A DNA stretch of 7,196 nucleotides from Gammaproteobacteria bacterium (GTDB lineage: Bacteria; Pseudomonadota; Gammaproteobacteria; GCA-001735895), in the NCBI GenBank assembly GCA_024763185.1, contig JANTFY010000116.1:1-7196 (forward strand). The letters run 5' to 3'. The position numbers and the translations under genes were made by a program. A model generated the notes under the pieces. The model did no database searches. It was given only the letters and a program-made list of their open reading frames with translations, and had not been told where the DNA came from. This document shows positions 1 through 5,817 of this stretch, piece after piece (position 1 is the stretch's first letter; every line of letters begins with the position of its first letter).

Positions 1-905
1 TCAACCTGCTCAAAGTACCCGCGCGTGGATTCCGGGCCGGTAAATATCAGTGGGAAAGGCATCTCTTTATTGTCCGGGTGCAATAAAATACCCAGCAGGT
101 ATAAAATCTCTTCCGCCGTGCCGGCGCCGCCCGGGAACACCACAAAACCGTGCCCCAGGCGTACGAACGATTCCAGCCGTTTTTCAATATCCGGCATGAT
201 GACCAGGTTATTGACGATGGGATTGGGGGATTCCGCGGCAATGATACCCGGCTCGGTCAGGCCGATATAGCGCCCCTGCCCGCTGCGCTGTTTGGCATGG
301 CCGATCGTGGCCCCTTTCATCGGCCCTTTCATCGCACCCGGGCCGCAGCCGGTACAGATATCCAGGTCGCGCAGCCCCATTTGATAACCGACCTCCTTGG
401 TGTAGTCATATTCCTCTGGACTGATGGAATGACCGCCCCAGCACACGACCAGGTTGGGTTCATGCCGGGGTTCAAACAGATCGGCATTACGCAGGATATG
501 AAAGACAGCATTGGTCACATCCGCCGATTCATCCATGTTAAAACGGTGTGAATTGACTATTTTGTTGTACACGTAAAGCACATCACGCAGCACCGCAAAC
601 AGGTGCTCACGGATACCGGTTATCAGAACGCCGTCCACAAAGGCGATGGCGGGAGCATTTTTCAGTTCCAGTTTGATACCGCGTTGTTTTTGAATCACCT
701 GAATCGAAAAATCCGGGTATCGTTGCAACAATTCCTTGCCATCATCCAGCGGACTGCCACAGTTTAAAACCGCCAGCGAGCAATTTCGAAAAACCTGTGC
801 AAGCTCTCCCTCACTGGCATTTAATATTCGGCTGACCTCAAACTGGGAAAGCGTTTCGAGCTGACCACGCGGCGAGATAGTGGCATCAATAACGGCATAT
901 TTCAT
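1..905 (-). CDS. ppnN: Pyrimidine/purine nucleotide 5'-monophosphate nucleosidase PpnN (YgdH), 3' end cut off
   Basis: This frame starts at ATG 905-903 and stays open to the window edge, giving 301 residues; E. coli PpnN has about 454, so the C-terminal third lies outside. PpnN hydrolyses nucleoside monophosphates to free base and ribose 5-phosphate and in E. coli responds to (p)ppGpp (family knowledge). Seen here: an N-terminal PpnN-specific domain (about 1-140, including FRNCSLAVLN at 39-48 and LFAVLRD at 102-108), then the LOG-type Rossmann core with CWGGHS (155-160), CTGCGPGAM (184-192), IMPDIEKRLE (236-245) and the nucleotide-binding PGGAGTAEE (258-266). These motifs match the E. coli protein almost residue for residue, which separates it from the shorter LOG cytokinin-activating enzymes. 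No strong Shine-Dalgarno site precedes the ATG; it was chosen because the homology begins just after it (ISPRGQLETLSQ). It is transcribed away from the 61-residue gene at 1217. Confidence 0.95.
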   Translation of the reverse strand, partial: MKYAVIDATISPRGQLETLSQFEVSRILNASEGELAQVFRNCSLAVLNCGSPLDDGKELLQRYPDFSIQVIQKQRGIKLELKNAPAIAFVDGVLITGIREHLFAVLRDVLYVYNKIVNSHRFNMDESADVTNAVFHILRNADLFEPRHEPNLVVCWGGHSISPEEYDYTKEVGYQMGLRDLDICTGCGPGAMKGPMKGATIGHAKQRSGQGRYIGLTEPGIIAAESPNPIVNNLVIMPDIEKRLESFVRLGHGFVVFPGGAGTAEEILYLLGILLHPDNKEMPFPLIFTGPESTRGYFEQV

Positions 906-1216
906 GGCTGGTTTATGTTTAATGGTGGTTGTTTATAGACATTGGTATCACGGATATAGTTTTATACCATCCTTCAGCGGAAAAGTATTCTGCGGGGGTT
1001 TATCCTTAAAACGGTCTGCTTCCCGACCCTGTTGTGGACTACTTCCCGGGATGTCGGGGTGTATTTCTCTTCAACGTTTTGAGAACTATTTAAAAGAAAT
1101 CCATCCGCCAAGGACCTATGCTAATAACACGGTGAAAAATTACCGTAAAAACAATAGATTAAACATCCTGGCTTGACTGGTCAGAAATATTCTAAAGAAA
1201 ACTGCAAAGGATAGAG
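906..1216. other. Intergenic region between divergent ppnN and the 61-residue gene
   Basis: This 311-base gap must hold the promoters of both divergent genes, yet I find no convincing -35/-10 pair on either strand. A TTGACT at 1173-1178 and a TATTCT at 1188-1193 are only 9 bases apart, too close to form one promoter. A weak hairpin is possible between cccgac (1023-1028) and gtcggg (1054-1059), but it has a 25-base loop and no T run. An open plus-strand frame crosses most of the gap; its last 36 codons loosely resemble a recombinase N-terminus (see findings) but are not called as a gene. The final bases hold the AAAGGA ribosome binding site (1206-1211) of the next gene. Confidence 0.5.
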
Positions 1217-1402
1217 ATGGATTCAGTTGCCAAACCCGAAAGCCCCGAACAGAGCGCATCAGAAAAACGCCGTTCCAAACTATTGCGCAGAAAAGGGATT
1301 GATCGCCGGCAAAACATCAATCCCAATTACATGGGACCGGCACGCCGGACCACCATCGACAGACGCATGAGTACCCGCGATCGCAGAAAATCCGAGCTGT
1401 AA
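1217..1402 (+). CDS. Small Arg-rich protein with repeated RR-x3-DRR modules, function unknown
   Basis: A 61-residue very basic protein. The start at ATG 1217 is supported by AAAGGA (1206-1211) five bases upstream. The first 16 residues are Ser/Glu/Pro-rich and probably disordered. From residue 17 on, Arg pairs recur at 18-19, 24-25, 30-31, 43-44, 49-50 and 56-57. Two octapeptide modules share the pattern RRxxIDRR (RRKGIDRR at 24-31 and RRTTIDRR at 43-50), followed by a shorter RDRR at 54-57. The linker NPNYMGPARR (35-44) joins the modules. No signal peptide, membrane segment or Cys is present, so it is presumably cytoplasmic. Short DRR-repeat tails like this are familiar to me from gammaproteobacterial small proteins and from termini of signalling proteins, but I know no proven role. 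Binding to nucleic acid or an acidic partner is inference from charge. It converges on the GGDEF-EAL gene with a 13-base gap and no clear terminator. Confidence 0.75.
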   Translation: MDSVAKPESPEQSASEKRRSKLLRRKGIDRRQNINPNYMGPARRTTIDRRMSTRDRRKSEL

Positions 1403-1415
1403 CATCCCCCCTACC

Positions 1416-3476
1416 CTACAGATATTTTTCAAACTGTTCGGCGGTCAGCGGTTTATCAAACAAAAATCCCTGAAACAGTTTGCAATGATTCTCAATCAGG
1501 TAATCAAACTGCATCTGGTTTTCCACACCTTCGGCAACCACGTTTAAATCGAGCGTAAGCGACATGTTGATGATGGCGTTAACCAGGTGCCCGTCTTTGC
1601 TGTTCATCATCATGTCGCGAACAAATGAACGGTCTATCTTGATTTCGTCCACTGGCAACTGTTTCAGATAGGCCAAGGAAGAAAATCCGGTACCAAAATC
1701 ATCGATGGAAAAGCGTACACCAAACTGTTTCAGTTTTTGCATTTTCATGCGGGTGTCATCGAAACTTTTGAGTAAAGCGCTTTCGGTAATTTCCAGCGTG
1801 ATGTTGCACGGGGGAATGTCATAAAACTCCAGCGCATTGATGACCCGCTCGCAAAAATCTTTTTGATGAAACTGTTTCGAACTGACGTTGATGGACACCG
1901 GCACCAGGTCTCTTTGGGGGAAGTTAATGCGCCAGGTTTGGATTTGCTGACACACTGCATTTATCACCCACTCTCCCACCTCCAGAATTAACTCGTTATT
2001 TTCTGCCACATCGATAAACTCATGCGGTGACATCAATCCTTTTTCAGGGTTCATCCAACGCACCAGGGCTTCCGCACTGATCAACTTACCCTTTGCATCA
2101 ACCTGGGGCTGATAAAAAAGGTGCAACTCGTTGAGTTTGATACCATTTCTCAGGTTTTTTAACACATCGACTCTTTTGTGTAATTTTCGTTGCATCTCCT
2201 GGTCAAACAAACGACTGCAATTACCACCATCCTCTTTGGCCTTGTACATGGCGGCGTCGGCATTTTTCATAATCTCTTCCAGACCATCCTTGCCCTGCGG
2301 ATAAAAGACGACACCGATACTGGCGGAGGTCTTCACCGATTGGGTTTCCAACCGAAACGGCCGGGAAAAACTTTTCAGGATACTGTCGACTATGATGTGC
2401 ACCTGAGACAATGACTTTTCCTCGTCATTACTGACTTCAGAAATCAGCACCACAAATTCATCACCACCCAGACGCGCAAGCATGTCCTCCTGGCGGATCG
2501 CTTGACTCAAGCGGGAAGCCACCTGTTTGAGTAATTCATCGCCGGCATGATGACCCAGCGTATCATTCACCGATTTGAACTGATCCAGGTCCATCATCAT
2601 CAAAGCACCGCGCCGATGGTGACGTTTATTGAAAATAAGATTTTGACGAATGCGTTCCTGGAAGCTGTAACGATTGGGCAGGCCGGTTAACATGTCATGC
2701 GTGGCCTGGTATTCAATGTTTTGATTGACGCTGAGAATTTCCTTGCGCTGACGTTCCAGGCTTAGCGCCATTCTATTAAAGTTTTCAGTCAGATCGCCCA
2801 GCTCATCTTTGGATTGAACCGGCAAACGGACATCGAAATCACCACCGGCAATTTTATTGACATAGGCGAGAATTTTTTTGACCGGTTTGGAAACCCGTGA
2901 ATTCACATACAGGACAAAAACAAACAGCACCAGGGCATTGACAATAATAAATCCTGTTATGGCGGCAACCAGAAAATCGGTTTTAAGCAACTTATAGCTT
3001 TCCAGAGCCAGGTTTATTTCCAAAGCACCGATAGTATCCCGGGAAAAATGTAGCGGAGCCAGCACACGAAGAGCCGGAATCTGCTCCAGTTTAACTTTTT
3101 GGGTGATCAAAACATCCTCAAAAAAAGCACGTTTGACCCGTTCACTAGCCTGCACCCCGATTTTTTCAGGTCGATTGGATACCGTCGAAACCAGCGCTCC
3201 GTGTTGTTTACTGTACAGGGTGATGGACAGCACATCCGGGTCAAGCCAGATGTTTTTCTGGATAGTCGAGTACATGGTATCTGGCGAGAGATCGGCACGC
3301 GAACGAATACTGGCATCCATAGAGCGCGCTATGGTTTGCGCCTTTTCAAGATATATCTGATGAACCTGTTTTTCGATCAGGTAATAGCTTAACAGGGTAA
3401 TAGCCAGAAAATAGATAACAGAGGCAAGCAGTCCTGCAAAAAAAATTTTGGAAATAAGGCTGTTTTTTATTGGCAT
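1416..3476 (-). CDS. Membrane GGDEF-EAL cyclic-di-GMP synthase/phosphodiesterase with periplasmic sensor and HAMP
   Basis: A 686-residue inner-membrane protein for cyclic-di-GMP turnover. Order of parts: TM1 (about 8-33), a periplasmic region of about 135 residues (34-167, probably Cache-like), TM2 (about 168-191), HAMP (about 192-246), GGDEF (about 255-420) and EAL (about 435-686). The synthase signature GGDEF is intact at 337-341, and RQED at 328-331 fits the RxxD product-inhibition site at the usual five-residue spacing. The phosphodiesterase residues also look complete: E469 of EAL, N530, E562, D592-D593 of DDFGTG, K613, E649 and Q669. Both activities are therefore possible and the net output cannot be read from sequence. 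The ATG at 3476-3474 has GGTGAG (3487-3482) five bases upstream. The gene starts 41 bases after the binding-protein gene on the same strand, with no terminator between, so the two are probably cotranscribed and the binding protein may feed the periplasmic domain. Confidence 0.95.
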   Translation of the reverse strand: MPIKNSLISKIFFAGLLASVIYFLAITLLSYYLIEKQVHQIYLEKAQTIARSMDASIRSRADLSPDTMYSTIQKNIWLDPDVLSITLYSKQHGALVSTVSNRPEKIGVQASERVKRAFFEDVLITQKVKLEQIPALRVLAPLHFSRDTIGALEINLALESYKLLKTDFLVAAITGFIIVNALVLFVFVLYVNSRVSKPVKKILAYVNKIAGGDFDVRLPVQSKDELGDLTENFNRMALSLERQRKEILSVNQNIEYQATHDMLTGLPNRYSFQERIRQNLIFNKRHHRRGALMMMDLDQFKSVNDTLGHHAGDELLKQVASRLSQAIRQEDMLARLGGDEFVVLISEVSNDEEKSLSQVHIIVDSILKSFSRPFRLETQSVKTSASIGVVFYPQGKDGLEEIMKNADAAMYKAKEDGGNCSRLFDQEMQRKLHKRVDVLKNLRNGIKLNELHLFYQPQVDAKGKLISAEALVRWMNPEKGLMSPHEFIDVAENNELILEVGEWVINAVCQQIQTWRINFPQRDLVPVSINVSSKQFHQKDFCERVINALEFYDIPPCNITLEITESALLKSFDDTRMKMQKLKQFGVRFSIDDFGTGFSSLAYLKQLPVDEIKIDRSFVRDMMMNSKDGHLVNAIINMSLTLDLNVVAEGVENQMQFDYLIENHCKLFQGFLFDKPLTAEQFEKYL

Positions 3477-3517
3477 CGTATCTCACCGGGCAAGCACACC
3501 TTCACCCGACATCAATG

Positions 3518-4309
3518 TTACTGGCTGGCTTTATATTTTTGTATTATGGCCCTGAGTTCTCGCCGCCGTTTCATCTGGCGCAGCGATTTATTCACAACAG
3601 CCATCAGGCTTTCATTACCTGGCCGGGTTACAATACCATAAAACGTCTGTTTCAAAGGTTCTCCGACCAGACGAATGCTTGCCTCTTCACTCACCAGGAA
3701 GTGCACAATGGCCGCATCGATGGCACCATCCTGCAATGCCTGCAAGCGCTTTTCGTTATCCTGAAAACGAATCACGTCAGAGTCGCGAAACAACTCGGAT
3801 TTCTGTGCCAGTGCATCTCCCACAGTACCCTTTAATACTCCAATTTTTTTGCCAGCCAGATCATCATGGGACTTTATCAATGTATTATCGGACCTGACCG
3901 CCAGCGACATGCCAGCATCCAGATAGGGCTCGCTGAACAAAAGTGTTTTTTGCCGGTCACGGGTAATGGTGACAGCCGAGGCAACAATATCCACCTCTTT
4001 ATTTATAACCGCAGCGAACAATTTATCGAAAGGCATGGCCTTGATTTCAAGGTTCACACCCAGTTGATTTGACAACTCCCTGGCAATATCAACATCAATA
4101 CCGGCAGCCCTGCCATTTTCGTCATAAAACTCCATGATGCCGTAAGGAATATCCATACCCACCACCAGGCTACCTTTTAACTTGATGGCCTCCAGGGAAT
4201 CGATCTGGTTAGCGGATACTGCCCGTGCTGAATTTGGGGTGATAAAAAGTGAAAACAGGATGAACAGTCCAGTTAACATTACGGGAAGGCTAATGCGATA
4301 AAACTTCAT
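3518..4309 (-). CDS. Periplasmic solute-binding protein, family 3 (amino-acid-binding type), likely sensory
   Basis: A 263-residue exported protein starting at ATG 4309-4307. The frame could be extended to a TTG at 4387, but then the signal peptide would be internal. From the chosen ATG, residues 1-30 form a classical signal peptide (KFYR, a hydrophobic core, then NSARA as a likely cleavage site). The Shine-Dalgarno site is weak (TTAGGG, rather distant). The mature protein shows the SBP_bac_3 pattern: LVVGMD (48-53), ENGRAAGIDVDIA (64-76), TITRDRQKTLLFSEPY (114-129) with R119 as the expected ligand-carboxylate Arg, LAGKKIGVLKGT (151-162) and LQDGAIDAA (192-200). The residue that binds the amino group in GlnH (Asp157) aligns by eye with His203 here, so the ligand may not be a standard amino acid. 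No permease or ATPase gene adjoins it; the next gene downstream is the GGDEF-EAL gene, which points to sensing rather than uptake (inference). Confidence 0.9.
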   Translation of the reverse strand: MKFYRISLPVMLTGLFILFSLFITPNSARAVSANQIDSLEAIKLKGSLVVGMDIPYGIMEFYDENGRAAGIDVDIARELSNQLGVNLEIKAMPFDKLFAAVINKEVDIVASAVTITRDRQKTLLFSEPYLDAGMSLAVRSDNTLIKSHDDLAGKKIGVLKGTVGDALAQKSELFRDSDVIRFQDNEKRLQALQDGAIDAAIVHFLVSEEASIRLVGEPLKQTFYGIVTRPGNESLMAVVNKSLRQMKRRRELRAIIQKYKASQ

Positions 4310-4357
4310 CTGGTGGGCCCTAATCGACTTAAGGAAAAAACTGAAAGAATCAGTAAA

Positions 4358-4391
4358 ATCATTGTGGTTAATGCATCTTAACTTCAATGAT
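4358..4391. promoter_or_regulatory. Interrupted palindrome upstream of the binding-protein/GGDEF-EAL operon
   Basis: Perfect 7-base arms ATCATTG (4358-4364) and CAATGAT (4385-4391) enclose a second symmetric pair, TTAA (4368-4371) and TTAA (4378-4381), about the same centre, so 11 of 17 positions are symmetric. It lies about 50-80 bases before the operon's ATG on the minus strand. A weak promoter overlaps it: TTGAAG (4387-4382), then AATGAT 18 bases on, each 4 of 6 to consensus. Placement and symmetry suit a dimeric regulator's operator, but AT-rich symmetry can arise by chance. Confidence 0.35.
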
Positions 4392-4457
4392 CAGAGGACG
4401 CCAGAAGACTTTCGGATTCAGCTTGAATCACAGGCAACAGCAGCCCTGGCGGGAAGA

Positions 4458-4493
4458 ATTAAAAAAACCTGCAGGCAAATTTTTGCCTGCAGG
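4458..4493 (-). terminator. Rho-independent terminator of the zinc-ribbon-like gene
   Basis: CCTGCAGGCAAA (4468-4479) pairs perfectly with TTTGCCTGCAGG (4482-4493), leaving a two-base gap; in practice this is a 10-bp GC-rich stem with an A/T loop. On the minus strand the stem is followed by seven T then AATT (complement of 4467-4458). It begins 7 bases after the TGA of the gene at 4501-4695. The plus strand has no T run after the stem, so it acts on minus-strand transcripts and insulates the downstream binding-protein operon. Confidence 0.9.
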
Positions 4494-4500
4494 GCAGCCA

Positions 4501-4695
4501 TCAGACGTTACAGGTCATATCCTGGCCGCAACACAGGGGGGATTTCACCATGCCATGTCCATCAGGGCATTTAGATACATGTACCGTTTCTCCATCGTCC
4601 GTGGTGATCGTATCATGCACCAGTTCCTTGCCACAGGTACCGCAAGTCATGGTACCAACACTCATACCGCAAATTTCACACACATAAGCTGCCAT
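4501..4695 (-). CDS. Small eight-cysteine zinc-ribbon-like protein, function unknown
   Basis: A 64-residue protein starting at ATG 4695-4693, preceded by the strong GGGAGAG Shine-Dalgarno site (4707-4701). The frame extends a further eight codons upstream, but that would place the ribosome site inside the gene. Eight cysteines lie at 6, 9, 18, 21, 43, 55, 56 and 62: two CxxC knuckles (CEIC and CGTC), a lone CPDGHG (43-48) and a CCGQDMTC end (55-62). Three His (27, 39, 47) could also be ligands. The pattern suggests one or two structural zinc sites, or less likely an iron centre as in rubredoxin-type proteins. No signal peptide or membrane segment is seen, so it should be cytoplasmic. I recognise the pattern as a conserved hypothetical type but cannot give a function. 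It appears monocistronic, with its own terminator and a 206-base divergent gap to the 49-residue ORF. Confidence 0.85.
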   Translation of the reverse strand: MAAYVCEICGMSVGTMTCGTCGKELVHDTITTDDGETVHVSKCPDGHGMVKSPLCCGQDMTCNV

Positions 4696-4882
4696 ATTCT
4701 CTCTCCCGTCTCTTCTCAAGGTAGTTTTTAAACAGGGCTAAATTAAAACAAAGCCGGTTCAATAAAACCATCAAAACTTATTCTAATTTTGGTTTACTGC
4801 ATGTTTTATCCATACCATTAACGCAATCTGTGCCCTCAAACACATTTTTTAACCGCTAATATTTTTACAATGCTAGTCTTTT

Positions 4883-4888
4883 TATAAT
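4883..4888 (+). promoter_or_regulatory. Perfect TATAAT -10 hexamer before the 49-residue ORF
   Basis: A consensus -10 box starts 19 bases before the ATG at 4902, so transcription would begin near 4895 and leave a leader of only about 7 bases. No -35 box is seen at 16-18 bases spacing. A second candidate, TACAAT at 4866-4871, would give a more normal leader but also lacks a -35. The surrounding DNA is very AT-rich, so chance matches are likely. Confidence 0.35.
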
Positions 4889-4901
4889 TTCTATTACCGC
4901 C

Positions 4902-5051
4902 ATGAATAAAAACGAAAATGATGACGTGATCATTTTAAACCCCGACACGGATGATGACTGCACCGTATTTCAAACCGAAGAAGATCGTAAACGACTGGAA
5001 AGGGAAATTCTTGAACTGGAGGATGATTGCACCACCGGTTTTAATCTGTAA
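4902..5051 (+). CDS. Small acidic protein with two DDCT motifs, function unknown
   Basis: A 49-residue ORF from ATG 4902 to TAA 5049-5051, found by direct translation. The product is strongly acidic, with many Asp and Glu, and is probably cytoplasmic. Its two Cys (20 and 43) each sit in the same context: DDDCTVF at 17-23 and EDDCTTGF at 40-47. Between them EEDRKRLEREILELE (26-40) looks like a charged amphipathic helix. Support for a real gene: a consensus TATAAT upstream, a strong terminator 62 bases after the stop, and the internal motif repeat. Against: no Shine-Dalgarno site (TATTACCGCC precedes the ATG) and short length. The paired Asp-Asp-Cys motifs might hold a metal or form a disulfide, but this is inference. 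It converges on the Hsp20 gene and shares the terminator with it. Confidence 0.55.
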   Translation: MNKNENDDVIILNPDTDDDCTVFQTEEDRKRLEREILELEDDCTTGFNL

Positions 5052-5113
5052 CCAGACAGCGGTAAAGCGCATATAAAAGCACGTTGCCTTTTAAGACAAC
5101 GAGTTTTAGCCAA

Positions 5114-5141
5114 AAAAAGGCCTGAATTATCAGGCCTTTTT
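5114..5141. terminator. Bidirectional rho-independent terminator between convergent genes
   Basis: AAAAAGGCCTGA (5114-5125) and TCAGGCCTTTTT (5130-5141) form a perfect 12-bp stem with an ATTA loop. The stem has a GC-rich upper part and A/T ends, so it presents a T run in both directions (the A run on its left starts at 5112). It lies 62 bases after the stop of the plus-strand 49-residue ORF and 20 bases after the stop of the minus-strand hsp20 gene, and should end both transcripts. Confidence 0.92.
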
Positions 5142-5161
5142 AGGTTCAGATCAAACAAAAA

Positions 5162-5590
5162 CTACTGGATATCGACCTGAATTTTTTTTGGCTTATCCGC
5201 TTCTGACTTTGGTAAATGCAGGTATAACATGCCTTCTTTATTCTCGGCCTTGATATCCTCTTCTTTAACGTTTTCCGGTAATGAAAAACTACGTGAGAAT
5301 CTACCGTAAAAACGTTCGATGCGATGCTCTTTTTCATCCTTGGTTTCTGACCTGCGTTCTCCACTGAGCGTGACCACGCCGTTATTGACATCCACCTTGA
5401 TATCTTCTTTTTTTACCTCGGGCAATTCGGCCTTTATCAAAAATTCCTTGTCGTCTTCAGTGATGTCCACTGATGGCGACCAATCCGCTCTAAGCATGCC
5501 TTCCTGAGACTGATTCCTGGCCAGTGCACGATTGTAAGACTTAAAAAAATCATCCATTTCTGTAAATGGATTCCAACGAGTAATGTTCAT
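5162..5590 (-). CDS. Small heat-shock protein, Hsp20/alpha-crystallin family
   Basis: A 142-residue cytoplasmic holdase chaperone that binds unfolding proteins without ATP (family role). The N-terminal arm (1-35) is followed by the alpha-crystallin domain (about 36-128): WSPSVDITED (37-46), FLIKAELPEV (50-59), VTLSGER (73-79), ERFYGRFSRSFSLP (92-105) and KEGMLYLHLPK (118-128). The tail holds an I-x-V motif (IQV, 137-139), used in this family to lock dimers into oligomers. Length and motifs are normal for bacterial class A proteins such as Hsp18/IbpA relatives; I give no symbol because several paralogue names exist. The ATG at 5590-5588 has CGGAGAA about 7 bases upstream. A candidate heat-shock promoter lies 40-67 bases before the start and the bidirectional terminator follows the stop, so the gene looks monocistronic and heat-inducible. 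Confidence 0.95.
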   Translation of the reverse strand: MNITRWNPFTEMDDFFKSYNRALARNQSQEGMLRADWSPSVDITEDDKEFLIKAELPEVKKEDIKVDVNNGVVTLSGERRSETKDEKEHRIERFYGRFSRSFSLPENVKEEDIKAENKEGMLYLHLPKSEADKPKKIQVDIQ

Positions 5591-5629
5591 GGCTATTCTC
5601 CGTATAATTAATGGTATTCACATGTCAGA

Positions 5630-5657
5630 ATATGGGAATAAAAAAAATGATTTAAAG
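5630..5657 (-). promoter_or_regulatory. Candidate sigma-32 heat-shock promoter of hsp20
   Basis: Read on the minus strand, CTTTAAA (5657-5651) differs at one base from the sigma-32 -35 element CTTGAAA. After a 13-base spacer, TCCCATAT (5637-5630) differs at one base from CCCCATNT. Transcription would start near 5622 and give a leader of about 32 bases that includes the Shine-Dalgarno site. Consensus and spacing are from established knowledge; the assignment is by eye, supported by the gene being a heat-shock gene. Confidence 0.6.
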
Positions 5658-5817
5658 ATTTCCAACAAAAATAAGAGTGAAAATTGCGCTGGATCAATTT
5701 ATATTTTTATCGATAATCCCAAGTCGCTATCAAAGCTTGTTTTCCCGGTATTCGACTCTATATTTGACAGATTAAGCTGTTGCTAACGGCTTTACACATC
5801 AGCGGAAACACTGGTCC

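Noticed and set aside
150..551. 133-residue plus-strand open frame inside ppnN
   Set aside because: It lies wholly within the clearly homologous ppnN reading frame on the other strand and matches no family.
1131..1150. Short inverted repeat acggt...accgt before the 61-residue gene
   Set aside because: Five base pairs, an A/T loop and no T run on either strand; too weak for a terminator or regulatory RNA.
880..1176. 98-residue plus-strand open frame
   Set aside because: It begins inside ppnN, has no ribosome site, and its product is low-complexity and Cys-rich in an unconvincing way. Only its last third has any resemblance to a family.
1173..1193. TTGACT and TATTCT as a promoter for the 61-residue gene
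   Set aside because: Only 9 bases separate the two elements, against the normal 16-18.
4310..4387. N-terminal extension of the binding protein to a TTG start at 4387
   Set aside because: It would bury the signal peptide 26 residues inside the protein; the ATG at 4309 puts it at the N-terminus.
4387..4731. 114-residue plus-strand open frame over the zinc-ribbon gene
   Set aside because: It runs through the terminator and antisense to the Cys-patterned gene, which has the ribosome site and a coherent motif layout.
5583..5786. 67-residue plus-strand open frame upstream of the PDZ gene
   Set aside because: It overlaps the hsp20 start and its candidate promoter, lacks a ribosome site, and has Lys/Asn/Ser-rich composition typical of AT-rich intergenic DNA.
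5764..5792. Perfect TTGACA -35 box before the PDZ gene
   Set aside because: No -10-like hexamer occurs at 16-18 bases (cggctt at 17), so it is not called as a promoter.
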